The notes: a model not told the origin generated them from the sequence alone. A stretch of DNA of 64,000 bases from an uncultured Chromatiaceae bacterium (GCA_937978655.1 CALJUX010000033.1:1-64000); one strand, 5' to 3'. Shown: positions 52,675 through 61,713, numbered from the stretch's first letter. Numbers and translations are program-made.

Positions 52675-52793
52675 GGTAGCTGTGTCCTTCTGAAATGCCG
52701 GCCTGAGCGTGCAGGCGGCTGGGTTAATACCCGGTGAAAGCGAATCAGGCCAGAAATTCTGGCCTGAAAAGGAAGTCGTGAACCGTAACCGGT

Positions 52794-53684
52794 TTATTGC
52801 GCCGAGTTCTTTGGCACTGTTTTGCCGTCTTTGGTCAGCAAAGTGTCAAACAAATCGATGCGGCGGTCGCGGTATACGCCCCAGCTGCGGCGGATGTGCG
52901 CCAGCTCGTCCAGGTCAAAAGTATGTACCAGCACTGCTTCGCTGACTTCGTCGGCTTCCTGCACTTTGGCGCCAAACTGGTCGGCAATAAATGAACTGCC
53001 GTAGAAAGTGATGGAGAAATCCTGCTCGGATTCAGTACCGATGCGATTTGATGCAATCAGTGGTACTAAGTTCGCCGCGGCGTGGCCTTGTTGCGTGCGC
53101 TGCCAGTGGTCGCGCGAAGAAATTGTAGGGTCATGTGGCTCGCTGCCAATGGCGGTTGGGTAGAACAACAGCTCAGCACCCATCAGTGCCATCGCGCGGG
53201 CGCATTCCGGGAACCACTGATCCCAGCAAATGCCGATACCAATTTTGGCATAGGCGGTGTCCCAGACTTTAAAACCTGAGTCACCCGGAGTGAAATAGTA
53301 CTTTTCGCTGTAACCCGGGCCATCCGGAATATGGCTTTTACGATAAGTGCCAAGGTAAGAGCCGTCGGCGTCAATCACTGCCACGCTGTTGTACAGGCAG
53401 TTGCCGGCGCGTTCATAAAAGCTGATGGGTAAAACCACGTTCAGCTCTTTAGCGATTTTAGTGAAATGCGCGACGGCCTGGTTGTTTTCCAGTGGCGTGG
53501 CGAATGCTAAATATTCTGGTTTTTGTTTCTGGCAGAAGTAGTTACGTTCAAACAGTTCCTGCAACAGGATGATTTGCGCACCCTGAGCTGCGGCATCACG
53601 CACCAGTTTTTCACCACGGGCAATATTTTCTTCCACATTCCAGCCACCGATCATCTGAGTGGCAGCAACCGTTACCTTACGCAT
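52794..53684 (-). CDS. aguB: N-carbamoylputrescine amidohydrolase AguB
   Basis: AguB is a nitrilase-superfamily enzyme converting N-carbamoylputrescine to putrescine, CO2 and ammonia. From MRKVTVAATQM at 53684 it has 296 residues. The catalytic triad is recognisable: Glu in LLQELFERNYF, Lys in YRKSHIPDGPGY and Cys in IGICWDQWFPE. AGGAG lies 9 bases upstream of the chosen ATG. The longer reading to 53867 lacks family similarity. It probably forms an operon with aguA. Confidence 0.95.
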   Translation of the reverse strand: MRKVTVAATQMIGGWNVEENIARGEKLVRDAAAQGAQIILLQELFERNYFCQKQKPEYLAFATPLENNQAVAHFTKIAKELNVVLPISFYERAGNCLYNSVAVIDADGSYLGTYRKSHIPDGPGYSEKYYFTPGDSGFKVWDTAYAKIGIGICWDQWFPECARAMALMGAELLFYPTAIGSEPHDPTISSRDHWQRTQQGHAAANLVPLIASNRIGTESEQDFSITFYGSSFIADQFGAKVQEADEVSEAVLVHTFDLDELAHIRRSWGVYRDRRIDLFDTLLTKDGKTVPKNSAQ

Positions 53685-53869
53685 GCAAAGCATCTCCTGG
53701 CAAAAGAACAAAAACGGACACATTACTGTAGCCAGTTTCAACCGCGGCGGCAAAGGCCTGTCTGGCTGCACTGATTGAGACGTAATGCAGTTTGGCCGCG
53801 CAAAATGCCGGATTTTCACCCGGCGGTCAATGAAATTCTGCTGATTTTTCTGCAGCTTGATACACATGA

Positions 53870-53906
53870 ATTATCCGCGAATTTCTATGCGTTATTCGCG
53901 GATAAT
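53870..53906. repeat. 13-base perfect inverted repeat
   Basis: ATTATCCGCGAAT (53870-53882) and ATTCGCGGATAAT (53894-53906) flank an 11-base loop. It lies in the 250-base gap between aguB and the peroxiredoxin-like gene, with no T-run on the aguB-upstream strand. It may be an operator, a terminator for the gene at 53935 or a dispersed repeat. Confidence 0.7.
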
Positions 53907-53934
53907 CATCAGGTTTTTATGCGGTTTTAGCGGT

Positions 53935-54573
53935 TTATTGGTTGGCGAGTTCAGCGGCCAGCAACAACAGGCGTGGCTGCAGCCGGGTTTTGTAATTGAT
54001 GTGGACATAACTGAACTGGATTTCGCCTTTGGCACCGATGATAAACACGGCGGGGGCCGGCAACACTGCCTGACCGGTCGCATCGTAAGTCAGTTTGATG
54101 CCATAAGTATTTTTGTAGGTTTTTTCGGTGGCGGCATCCATGTAATAAGCGATACCAAAGCCTTGTAATGCCTGCAGATTGGCATCCGACAACAGCTGGT
54201 AATTCAACGCGGCATCTTTGGTCATTTGTTCCGATTTAGCACTGGCCGCCGGCAGTTCCGGGCTGATAGCTAAAATGCGGTAACCGAGTTTTTGCAGCTG
54301 CGGCGTGATATCGCGCAGGCCGGCCAGTTGCGTGTTGCAATAAGGGCACCAGCCGCCGCGATAAAATACCAGAATGGTTTTTTGCTGGGTCAACAGCGCC
54401 GACAAATCGACAGTGTTGCCTGCACTATCCTGTACCTGTAAGCCGGCAGGCACTGATTGGCCGTTTAATAAAGGCCTGATCTGTTCAGGCTTTAATGCGA
54501 TATCAGCGGCACTGGCAAAAAAGGTAGAAAGCAGCAGCGACATGGAAAACAACATCTTTTGGATATGGGTCAT
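53935..54573 (-). CDS. periplasmic peroxiredoxin-like (AhpC/TSA) protein
   Basis: This is a 212-residue thioredoxin-fold protein with a signal peptide (residues 1-22, ending ASA). The redox motif is FYRGGWCPYCNTQL, a CxxC pair in the position of the peroxidatic cysteine, followed by AISPELP and PAPAVFIIGAKGEIQF. It resembles the bacterial 'peroxiredoxin-like family' of alkyl-hydroperoxide-type proteins exported to the periplasm. The physiological substrate is unknown. It is divergent from the ubiF-type gene. Confidence 0.85.
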   Translation of the reverse strand: MTHIQKMLFSMSLLLSTFFASAADIALKPEQIRPLLNGQSVPAGLQVQDSAGNTVDLSALLTQQKTILVFYRGGWCPYCNTQLAGLRDITPQLQKLGYRILAISPELPAASAKSEQMTKDAALNYQLLSDANLQALQGFGIAYYMDAATEKTYKNTYGIKLTYDATGQAVLPAPAVFIIGAKGEIQFSYVHINYKTRLQPRLLLLAAELANQ

Positions 54574-54761
54574 AACTTGAGCCTTTGATTAAAAGAGCAA
54601 AATGGGTGCGGATGACAAAGACCTGTCCGGGCCGTTTTTTTGTTCATGGCGCGAAAAAAATTATCATTTTGTGATTTACCGCAGCTTTCAGGCGTGGAAG
54701 CTGCGTAAAATACTGCATCAGGATAAGTGGTTGATGGTCATCATGAATAAGGCAGGTCAGT

Positions 54762-55919
54762 GTGTTTGATATTGCAATTGTCGGTGGTGGGATGGTCGGT
54801 GCGGCCTTGGCGGTGGCAACAGCGCAGGCCGGCATGAAAGTCGCGCTGCTGGAGCGGCAACAACCCAGCCTTATCGCCGACGACAGCGGCTTTGATTTGC
54901 GGGTCAGTGCGATTAACCGGCGCAGTGAAGCATGGCTGCAACAGCTGGGCGCCTGGCCGTTGTTGTCGGCCAACCGGCTGGCGCCATACACGACCTTACG
55001 CGCCTTTGAAGGCAATGCTGCGCCGCTGGATTTTACTGCAAGCGAGCTGGGTGAAGGCCATCTTGGTCATATCATTGAAAATTTACATATTCAGCAGGCG
55101 TTGTGGCAGCAGTTGCCTGAAACCGTTGAGCAGTTTTGTCCGGTACAACTGCTTGGATATCAGCAGTTGCACGATTATGCCTGCCTGCAGACCGACCAGG
55201 GCGAGATCAAAGCCCGGCTGCTGATCGCCGCAGATGGCGCGCAGTCGCAGCTCAAACAGCTGGCTGGTATTGGCTCACAAGGCTGGCAATACAGCCAGGC
55301 CTGTTTGCTGGTGCACGTCAATACCAGCTATGACGCTTTGCCTATGACCTGGCAGCAATTTACGCCACAAGGGCCGCGGGCTTATTTGCCACTGCCGGGC
55401 AAACAAGCGTCTTTAGTCTGGTATGACGACCACTTGCGTATTCAGCAGCTGGCAGCACTTTCGCCACAGCAGCTCGAACAGCAGATCAAACAGCATTTCC
55501 CGGTGGTGCTGGGTGAATTCAGCGTCGTCAAACAAGGATATTTCCCGCTGACGCGCAGTCATGCCAATCAATATGTCAAAGGCCGGCTGGTGCTGGCTGG
55601 TGATGCCGCCCATACCATCAACCCATTGGCCGGGCAGGGCGTGAATCTGGGTTTTGCTGACGCGCAGTGTTTGTCGGCTTTACTGATCAAACAATTTGCT
55701 GCGGGTGGGGATTTGGCAACGCCGGCGTTATTGGCGCAATATGAATCAGAACGTCGTAAAGCCAACTTGCTGATGATGTCGGCGATGGATGTGTTTTATC
55801 AGGTATTCAGCAGCAAACTGACGCCTTTAGTCCAGCTGCGCCGTCTCGGCTTACAGGTCGCCGCGAAAGCAGGGCCGTTGAAAACTTATGTCGGGAAGTA
55901 TGCGGCGGGTTTAGCCTGA
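54762..55919 (+). CDS. ubiF: FAD-dependent ubiquinone-biosynthesis hydroxylase, UbiF/UbiH type
   Basis: This is a 385-residue flavoprotein monooxygenase of the UbiH/UbiF/VisC family. Motifs: AIVGGGMVGAALA (dinucleotide fold), DLRVSAINRRS, LIAADGAQS and GDAAHTINPLAGQGVNLGF. In E. coli ubiF lies beside the Met-Leu-Gln tRNA operon, and this gene is convergent with tRNAs of just those types, which is why UbiF is preferred over UbiH or UbiI. That choice is synteny-based; the exact hydroxylation position is not proven. The start is GTG 54762. Confidence 0.85.
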   Translation: MFDIAIVGGGMVGAALAVATAQAGMKVALLERQQPSLIADDSGFDLRVSAINRRSEAWLQQLGAWPLLSANRLAPYTTLRAFEGNAAPLDFTASELGEGHLGHIIENLHIQQALWQQLPETVEQFCPVQLLGYQQLHDYACLQTDQGEIKARLLIAADGAQSQLKQLAGIGSQGWQYSQACLLVHVNTSYDALPMTWQQFTPQGPRAYLPLPGKQASLVWYDDHLRIQQLAALSPQQLEQQIKQHFPVVLGEFSVVKQGYFPLTRSHANQYVKGRLVLAGDAAHTINPLAGQGVNLGFADAQCLSALLIKQFAAGGDLATPALLAQYESERRKANLLMMSAMDVFYQVFSSKLTPLVQLRRLGLQVAAKAGPLKTYVGKYAAGLA

Positions 55920-55947
55920 CGCATTGAGACTCAAGCGTGTGAATAGC

Positions 55948-55978
55948 ATCAGGCTGTAAAACTACAGCCTGATTTTTT
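55948..55978 (+). terminator. Rho-independent terminator after the ubiF-type gene
   Basis: ATCAGGCTGTA AAAC TACAGCCTGAT followed by seven T. Confidence 0.92.
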
Positions 55979-55985
55979 TGTCGCC

Positions 55986-56015
55986 AGAAAAAGAAAACCC
56001 AGCCGAAGCTGGGTT
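55986..56015 (-). terminator. terminator of the Met-Leu-Gln tRNA operon
   Basis: On the minus strand AACCCAGC TTCG GCTGGGTT is followed by TTCTTTTT. It lies 10 bases beyond the tRNA-Gln CCA end. Confidence 0.85.
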
Positions 56016-56024
56016 ATCAAAGAA

Positions 56025-56099
56025 TGGCAGGGGTACAGGGATTCGAACCCCAGAATGGCGGGATCAAAACCCGCTGCCTTACCGCTTGGCTATACCCCT
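56025..56099 (-). tRNA. tRNA-Gln(TTG)
   Basis: This is a complete 75-base cloverleaf with encoded CCA. The acceptor stem pairs AGGGGTA with TACCCCT, the anticodon loop is TTTTGAT (anticodon TTG) and the T-arm holds GGTTCGAATCC. It is the last of three tRNAs in the minus-strand operon. Confidence 0.95.
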
Positions 56100-56127
56100 G
56101 CAGAAACTGCAGAATTCTTACTTGCTT

Positions 56128-56212
56128 TGGTGCGGAAAGAGAGACTCGAACTCTCACGCCTCGCGGCGCTGGAACCTAAATCCAGTGCGTCTACCAATTT
56201 CGCCATTTCCGC
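56128..56212 (-). tRNA. tRNA-Leu(TAG)
   Basis: This is an 85-base class II tRNA with a long variable arm and encoded CCA. The acceptor stem pairs GCGGAAA with TTTCCGC, the anticodon stem-loop is CTGGA TTTAGGT TCCAG with anticodon TAG, and the T-arm reads GAGTTCGAGTCTC. It is the middle gene of the Met-Leu-Gln operon. Confidence 0.95.
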
Positions 56213-56239
56213 TAACTACGGCGAACAACGCAGAGAAAG

Positions 56240-56316
56240 TGGTGGCTACAGCGGGAATCGAACCTGCGACCCCAGCATTATGAGTGCTGTGCTCTAACCA
56301 GCTGAGCTATGTAGCC
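56240..56316 (-). tRNA. tRNA-Met(CAT), elongator
   Basis: This is a 77-base tRNA with encoded CCA. The acceptor stem pairs GGCTACA with TGTAGCC, so position 1 pairs normally with 72, marking an elongator and not an initiator tRNA. The anticodon loop is CTCATAA (CAT). It is the first gene of the operon and follows a strong promoter. Confidence 0.95.
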
Positions 56317-56350
56317 ACTGTGTCTTAGTTGTCCTAAGCAAGTGGCGCGT

Positions 56351-56379
56351 ATTATGCGCATCAGCCTTTTTTGCGTCAA
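56351..56379 (-). promoter_or_regulatory. tRNA operon promoter
   Basis: On the minus strand TTGACG (56379-56374) and CATAAT (56356-56351) are 17 bases apart, 5 of 6 matches each. ACGCGCC follows the -10, a GC-rich discriminator typical of stringently controlled stable-RNA promoters. It lies 34 bases before tRNA-Met. Confidence 0.8.
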
Positions 56380-56491
56380 CCGTTTTTTTGCCACAAATCC
56401 ATGCATTTGAATCGTTTGCTGAAATTCTGTTCGTCTTGCTGCAGTTCTCAGCATTTTCTGGCGAAATCATCGCCGGCCGGACAGATAAGGT

Positions 56492-56519
56492 TTGGCACTA
56501 CGCGCTTTTAAGTTAGTAT
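56492..56519 (+). promoter_or_regulatory. candidate promoter of the POT transporter
   Basis: TTGGCA (56492-56497) and TAGTAT (56514-56519) are 16 bases apart, 42 bases before the ATG. The -35 matches 5 of 6. Confidence 0.4.
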
Positions 56520-56561
56520 CAGCCCGACCTTTTATCCGCAAAAATTGTTTTTGGATGACTT

Positions 56562-58103
56562 ATGACTGCACAAACTGCGCGCTGGCCGCGCCAACTCCCT
56601 TATATCATTGCCAGTGAAGCCTGTGAGCGCTTTAGTTTTTATGGCATGCGCAATATTTTGACGCCATTTTTGATGACAGCCCTGTTGTTATCGGTGCCGG
56701 AGCAATTCCGTGCCGGCGAAGCCAAAGACATTTTTCACTCCTTTGTCATAGGTGTGTACTTTTTCCCGCTGCTGGGCGGCTACCTCGCCGACAAATTCCT
56801 CGGTAAATACCGCACCATTTTGTATTTAAGTATTCTGTACTGTATTGGTCATGCTTTTCTGGCGGTGTTTGAGACTAATAAAGAAGGCTTTTATGCCGGT
56901 CTGTTTCTGATCGCTTTAGGCTCAGGCGGCATTAAACCGCTGGTGTCGGCTTTTATGGGTGACCAGTTTGACCAGTCGAATAAACACTTAGCGCGTAAAG
57001 CCTTCGACTGGTTTTATTTCACCATCAATTTTGGCTCCTTTTTCGCCTCATTATTAATGCCGCTGGTGCTGAAATATTATGGCGCGGCCTGGGCCTTTGG
57101 TTTGCCTGGTGCTTTGATGGCGCTGGCGACGTTATTTTTCTGGTTAGGCCGCGCCCGTTACGTGCATGTGGCGCCGGAGCCGGATAATCCGCACAGCTTT
57201 TTACAGGTGGTGAAAACCGCCTTGCTGAGCAAACAGGCCGGACAGGCGGATAAAGGCTTATATCTGGCCTTTGCCGGTGTCGCCTTGGCTTTATTTTCGC
57301 TGTCACAAACGCCGAACCTTGGTTTTGTCGCCGCTTTTTGTCTGGCACTGGTTTGTATTATGGGCTTTGGTGGCGCCGGCGCGGCACTGCAGCTCGAGCG
57401 TGCCCGTGCTGTGCATCCGGCCGCAGCCGTGGATGGTGTGCGGGTGGTATTACGCGTCTTAGTGTTGTTTGCTTTAGTGACGCCGTTTTGGTCTTTATTC
57501 GATCAGAAAGCCTCGACCTGGGTGTTACAGGCCAATCAAATGAGCCGGCCTGAATGGTTTGAACCGGCGATGATGCAGGCGTTAAATCCGCTGCTGGTGA
57601 TGATCCTCATCCCGTTTAATAACTTTGTGCTGTATCCGCTACTGGAAAAGTCGGGCTTAAAAATCACCGCATTACGCCGGATGGGAGCGGGCATCGCTTT
57701 TTCCGGTCTTGCCTGGATAGTGGCGGGCAGTTTGCAAGTTTGGCTCGATAACGGTCATCTCGTCAGCATCCTGTGGCAAATGTTGCCTTATGCCTTATTA
57801 ACCTTTGGTGAAGTGATGGTGTCTGCCACCGGGCTGGAATTTGCTTACAGTCAGGCGCCGGCCGCGATGAAAGGTATTATCACCAGCTTCTGGCAGTTGT
57901 CGGTCACCATCGGCAATTTATGGGTGTTGCTGGCTAATAACAGTATCCGCAGTGAAACCGTGTTGTCGCATGTTGACAGCACAGGGCTTAGTCAAACCGC
58001 GTTTTTGATGTATTTCTTTGCGGCCTTTGCGCTCACGGCTGCTGCGGTTTTTGCTTTGTATGCCAGGCGTTATCAGTTGGTGGATAACTATCGGGCAGCC
58101 TGA
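56562..58103 (+). CDS. POT/PTR2 family proton-dependent oligopeptide transporter
   Basis: This is a 513-residue major-facilitator protein with about 14 helices. The family motif ASEACERFSFYGMR gives the ExxERFxYYG-type signature on helix 1, and GGYLADKFLGKYRTI and GSGGIKPLVSAFMGDQFD follow. It is expected to import di- and tripeptides with protons. Start ATG 56562. It faces away from the tRNA operon and converges with ychF across a bidirectional terminator. Confidence 0.9.
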   Translation: MTAQTARWPRQLPYIIASEACERFSFYGMRNILTPFLMTALLLSVPEQFRAGEAKDIFHSFVIGVYFFPLLGGYLADKFLGKYRTILYLSILYCIGHAFLAVFETNKEGFYAGLFLIALGSGGIKPLVSAFMGDQFDQSNKHLARKAFDWFYFTINFGSFFASLLMPLVLKYYGAAWAFGLPGALMALATLFFWLGRARYVHVAPEPDNPHSFLQVVKTALLSKQAGQADKGLYLAFAGVALALFSLSQTPNLGFVAAFCLALVCIMGFGGAGAALQLERARAVHPAAAVDGVRVVLRVLVLFALVTPFWSLFDQKASTWVLQANQMSRPEWFEPAMMQALNPLLVMILIPFNNFVLYPLLEKSGLKITALRRMGAGIAFSGLAWIVAGSLQVWLDNGHLVSILWQMLPYALLTFGEVMVSATGLEFAYSQAPAAMKGIITSFWQLSVTIGNLWVLLANNSIRSETVLSHVDSTGLSQTAFLMYFFAAFALTAAAVFALYARRYQLVDNYRAA

Positions 58104-58116
58104 TCCGTAAGAAAAT

Positions 58117-58144
58117 AAAAAAGCCCGCAGTGCGGGCTTTTTTA
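58117..58144. terminator. bidirectional terminator between the POT gene and ychF
   Basis: AAAAAAGCCCGC AGT GCGGGCTTTTTTA, with A and T runs on both sides. Confidence 0.92.
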
Positions 58145-58158
58145 TTGGTAAAAACAGC

Positions 58159-59250
58159 TTAGACGTTAAACAGGAAGTGCATCACGTCGCCGTCTTTACA
58201 GACGTAGGTTTTGCCTTCCACCCGCAGTTTACCGGCTTCTTTGGCACCGGCTTCACCGTTACAGGCGATAAAGTCGTCAAAGGACACCACTTGCGCACGG
58301 ATAAAACCACGTTCGAAGTCAGTGTGGATGACGCCAGCAGCTTGTGGCGCGGTGGCGCCAATCGGAATAGTCCAGGCGCGCACTTCTTTCACACCTGCAG
58401 TGAAGTAAGTGTGCAGGTTCAGCAGCGAATAACCGCCGCGGATCACCCGGTTTAAGCCTGGTTCGTTTAAGCCCATCGATTCTAAGAATTCGGCTTTTTC
58501 GTCGTCTTCCAGTTCAGAAATTTCTGATTCAATGGCAGCGCACACCGGCACGACAATTGCGCCTTCTTTGGCAGCGATTTCACGCACCACATCTAAATGC
58601 GGGTTATTTTCAAAACCATCTTCCAGTACGTTGGCGATGTACATGGTTGGTTTGATGGTGAGGAAATTCATGTAAGAAATCAGCGCTTTGTCTTCTGGTG
58701 ACAGCTCCAGCTGGCGCAGCGTCAGGCCTGATTCTAAATGCGCTTTCACTTTTTCCAGCACTTCGATTTCGGCTTTGGCGTCTTTGTCGCCGGCTTTGGC
58801 TTTTTTGCTGACGCGGAAAATGGCTTTTTCTGCACTGTCCATGTCGGCCAGCACTAATTCCATATTGATGGTGTCGATGTCGTCGGCCGGGTCCACTTTG
58901 TTGGCGACGTGAATGACGTTTTCGTCTTCAAAACAACGCACAACATGACCAATCGCGTCCGTTTCGCGGATGTTGGCGAGGAACTTGTTACCCAAACCTT
59001 CGCCTTTCGATGCACCTTTCACCAGACCAGCGATATCGACGAATTCCATGGTCGTTGGCAGGATACGTTGTGGTTTCACGATCTCTGCCAATTGGGTCAG
59101 ACGTGGGTCCGGCACCGGCACCACGCCGGTATTTGGTTCGATAGTACAAAACGGAAAGTTGGCCGCTTCAATACCCGCTTTGGTTAAAGCGTTAAACAGT
59201 GTAGATTTACCGACGTTGGGTAAACCAACGATGCCACATTTAAAACCCAT
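58159..59250 (-). CDS. ychF: redox-regulated ATPase YchF
   Basis: YchF is an Obg-family P-loop protein that prefers ATP and binds ribosomes, damping the oxidative stress response. From MGFKCGIVGLPNVGKST at 59250 it has 363 residues. P-loop GLPNVGKST, NFPFCTIEPN, DIAGLVKGAS and a coiled coil lead to a TGS domain with KTYVCKDGDVMHFLFNV at the end. The in-frame extension to 59379 would overlap pth and is rejected. It is downstream of pth as in E. coli. Confidence 0.96.
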   Translation of the reverse strand: MGFKCGIVGLPNVGKSTLFNALTKAGIEAANFPFCTIEPNTGVVPVPDPRLTQLAEIVKPQRILPTTMEFVDIAGLVKGASKGEGLGNKFLANIRETDAIGHVVRCFEDENVIHVANKVDPADDIDTINMELVLADMDSAEKAIFRVSKKAKAGDKDAKAEIEVLEKVKAHLESGLTLRQLELSPEDKALISYMNFLTIKPTMYIANVLEDGFENNPHLDVVREIAAKEGAIVVPVCAAIESEISELEDDEKAEFLESMGLNEPGLNRVIRGGYSLLNLHTYFTAGVKEVRAWTIPIGATAPQAAGVIHTDFERGFIRAQVVSFDDFIACNGEAGAKEAGKLRVEGKTYVCKDGDVMHFLFNV

Positions 59251-59308
59251 GGAAGTATCCTCAGTGCTGAGCCGACGCCGAGATAGCGCAGCCGCGGTTA
59301 CCAGACCC

Positions 59309-59902
59309 TCAGGTCGTGGCGATAAAACTGTGTAAGCGATGCTGGGCTTTGACGAGGCCGTCTTTTTGCCACAGCTCAAGGCAGCGCAACGATTCGTCGA
59401 GCGCGTCCTCTATTAATTTTTGCTCTGCTTGCGGGGCTTTCCCCAATACGTATCCGGTGACGAGGTCTTTGTGACCCGGATGGCCGATACCTAAGCGCAG
59501 GCGGTAAAAGTTGGCATTATTGCCCAATTTACTGGTGATGTCTTTTAAGCCATTGTGACCGGCGTGACCGCCACCGAGCTTAAATTTGGCCACACCCGGC
59601 GCTATCGCCATTTCATCGTGCGCGACCAGAATTTGTTCCGGTGCGACTTTAAAAAACTGCGCCATAGCGGCAACAGATTTTCCACTTAAGTTCATGTAAG
59701 TGGTGGGGATTAACAACTTGATTTCCTGCCCGGCTAACAGAAATTTCCCTGTCAGACCAAAATATTTCGGGTCAGCTTTTAATGGTACGTTATAGCGGCG
59801 GGCCAGTTGTTCGACAAACCATTGGCCGGCATTGTGGCGGGTCTTTTCATATTCGGGGCCTGGATTACCCAGGCCCACGATAAGCTGAACAAAGTCAGAC
59901 AT
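59309..59902 (-). CDS. pth: peptidyl-tRNA hydrolase Pth
   Basis: Pth releases tRNA from prematurely dropped peptidyl-tRNA. The 197-residue protein has IVGLGNPGPEYEKTRHNAG with the catalytic histidine in TRHNAG, PTTYMNLSGKSV, VAHDEM and GGGHAGHNGLKDI. It starts one base inside the rplY stop region, so rplY-pth-ychF look like one transcription unit. Confidence 0.96.
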   Translation of the reverse strand: MSDFVQLIVGLGNPGPEYEKTRHNAGQWFVEQLARRYNVPLKADPKYFGLTGKFLLAGQEIKLLIPTTYMNLSGKSVAAMAQFFKVAPEQILVAHDEMAIAPGVAKFKLGGGHAGHNGLKDITSKLGNNANFYRLRLGIGHPGHKDLVTGYVLGKAPQAEQKLIEDALDESLRCLELWQKDGLVKAQHRLHSFIATT

Positions 59903-60501
59903 TACTCAGCAGTTTCTTCCGCTTTACCAGCTGGTTTGTTTACAGAAACAACCGCTTGGTCATGGCCAGCGCCTTTAGCCAGTTCAGCGATAGTCACGCC
60001 GGCTGGAACTTTCAGGTCTGACAGGTGCAGAGTTTGGCCAACAGCTACGTCAGCCAGGTCAACTTCGATGAATTCTGGCAGGTTAGCTGGCAGAACTGTG
60101 ATAGCTACTTCGTTGACGTGGTGAGCAACGATACCGCCTTTTTTACCAGCAGCAGCTTCGTTGATGAAGTGCAGAGGTACGACAGTGTGCAGTTCGTGGC
60201 CAGCTTCAACGCGTTGGAAGTCAACGTGTGTTACTTTTGGCTTGAACGGGTGACGTTGCATGGCTTTTACGATTGCTTTTACTTCTTCACCGCCGACATT
60301 GATAGTCAGGATGTGCGTGTAGAAACCTTCGTTGGCTTGCGCCTGGATCAGTTTGTTGTGTTCCAGCGTGATTGACAGAGGCGCTTGGTGGCCACCGTAG
60401 ATGATTGCAGGAACTTTGTCCGCGTGACGCAGGCGGCGGCTCGCACCTTTCCCCAGGTCGTTACGGATTTCGGCATTTAACGTGTAAATGGCTTCAGACA
60501 T
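59902..60501 (-). CDS. rplY: 50S ribosomal protein L25, long Ctc form
   Basis: L25 binds 5S rRNA. From MSEAIYTLNAEIR at 60501 it has 199 residues, so it is the two-domain Ctc/TL5 form rather than the 94-residue E. coli form. The 5S-binding domain holds NDLGKGASRRLRHADKVPAIIYGG and a beta-rich C-terminal domain follows with EVDLADVAVGQTLHLSDLK. GGAG lies 6 bases upstream of the ATG; a TTG four codons earlier is not needed. Confidence 0.94.
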   Translation of the reverse strand: MSEAIYTLNAEIRNDLGKGASRRLRHADKVPAIIYGGHQAPLSITLEHNKLIQAQANEGFYTHILTINVGGEEVKAIVKAMQRHPFKPKVTHVDFQRVEAGHELHTVVPLHFINEAAAGKKGGIVAHHVNEVAITVLPANLPEFIEVDLADVAVGQTLHLSDLKVPAGVTIAELAKGAGHDQAVVSVNKPAGKAEETAE

Positions 60502-60638
60502 TTGGATCTCCAAAAATTAAGAATGCTGGTTTCCGCGACCAGAAAACCAGCTCAGATTGTTTTTCTCACCAGCATAGCGCAGCGCTGACTGGCGGAAAAA
60601 AGCGCGACATGATAGCACCGGAGCCTAGTTCAGGCAAA

Positions 60639-60667
60639 CAAAAAAGCCGCTGTAGAAGCGGCTTTTA
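60639..60667 (-). terminator. Rho-independent terminator after prs
   Basis: On the minus strand AAAAGCCGCT TCTAC AGCGGCTTTTTTG, a strong stem with a T-run, lies 28 bases after the prs stop. Confidence 0.9.
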
Positions 60668-60694
60668 TCAACATTGCGGGCTCTTTGCCGACGT

Positions 60695-61639
60695 TTAGTC
60701 AAACATCGAAGAAATCGATTCTTCGTTGCTGATACGGCGAATACATTCCGCCATCATTTCACTTAACGTCAGCTGTTTCACTTTGCTCACTGCCTGCATG
60801 GCTGGCGACAGTGGGATAGTGTCAGTGATGATCAGTTCGTCAATCACTGAGTTGGCGATATTTTCTGCGGCATTACCGGAGAATACCGGATGTGTGGCGT
60901 AAGCGAACACACGGCGGGCGCCTTGTTCTTTTAATGCTTCTGCCGCTTTACACAACGTGCCGCCGGTGTCGATCATGTCGTCAACAATGATACAGTCACG
61001 GTCTTTCACGTCACCAATGATGTGCATCACTTGCGCCACGTTGGCTTTTGGCCGGCGTTTGTCGATGATGGCTAAATCGGCATCGTTCAGCAGCTTGGCA
61101 ATAGCGCGGGCACGTACGACACCACCGATATCCGGAGAAACCACAACCGGCGCCTGGAATTCGCGCTTACGCATGTCATCGAGCAGGACTGGGGATGCGA
61201 ACACGTTGTCGACCGGTACGTCGAAGAAACCCTGGATCTGTTCAGCATGCAGGTCAACCGTTAATACACGGTCAACACCAACGCTGGACAGGAAATCTGC
61301 CACGACTTTCGCCGTGATAGGCACCCGGGCTGAGCGGACACGGCGGTCCTGACGGGCATAACCAAAATACGGGATCACCGCAGTGATACGACCGGCTGAA
61401 GCGCGGCGCAGCGCGTCGACCATCACGATCAGTTCAATCAGGTTATCGTTGGTCGGGGCGCAGGTGGACTGGATAATAAAAACGTCCGATCCACGGACGT
61501 TTTCATTAATCTGAACGCTGACTTCTCCATCGCTGAAACGGCCAACTTCGGCATCGCCGAGCTTGATGTACAGGCGGCTGGCGATTTTTCTGGCGAGTTC
61601 TGGTACGGCGTTACCAGCGAATATCTTCATGTCGGGCAC
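60695..61639 (-). CDS. prs: ribose-phosphate pyrophosphokinase Prs
   Basis: Prs makes PRPP from ribose-5-phosphate and ATP, feeding purine, pyrimidine, His and Trp synthesis. The 314-residue protein contains MKIFAGNAVPELA, VGRFSDGEVSVQINENVRGS, YFGYARQDRR, DLHAEQIQGFF and the PRPP loop VDDMIDTGGTLCKA. Start is GTG 61639 (with AGGA upstream); ATG 61630 is an alternative. It follows ispE on the same strand, as in E. coli. Confidence 0.97.
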   Translation of the reverse strand: MPDMKIFAGNAVPELARKIASRLYIKLGDAEVGRFSDGEVSVQINENVRGSDVFIIQSTCAPTNDNLIELIVMVDALRRASAGRITAVIPYFGYARQDRRVRSARVPITAKVVADFLSSVGVDRVLTVDLHAEQIQGFFDVPVDNVFASPVLLDDMRKREFQAPVVVSPDIGGVVRARAIAKLLNDADLAIIDKRRPKANVAQVMHIIGDVKDRDCIIVDDMIDTGGTLCKAAEALKEQGARRVFAYATHPVFSGNAAENIANSVIDELIITDTIPLSPAMQAVSKVKQLTLSEMMAECIRRISNEESISSMFD

Positions 61640-61676
61640 GGTAGGATCCTCAGGGATTGCTCCGGTTAAAATCTGA

Positions 61677-61708
61677 GATCAGCGCGCTCGGCGATTAAGG
61701 CGCTGATC
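61677..61708 (-). repeat. ispE-prs intergenic hairpin
   Basis: Perfect arms GATCAGCGC (61677-61685) and GCGCTGATC (61700-61708) enclose 14 bases. On the prs strand the hairpin is followed by TCAGATTTT, so it could be a weak terminator or attenuator between ispE and prs. Confidence 0.6.
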
Positions 61709-61713
61709 CCTCG

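Noticed and set aside
56491..56510. TTGGCACTACGCGCTTTT as a sigma-54 promoter for the POT gene
   Set aside because: The -24 half looks good but no TTGC-like -12 occurs at the right spacing; a sigma-70 reading fits better.
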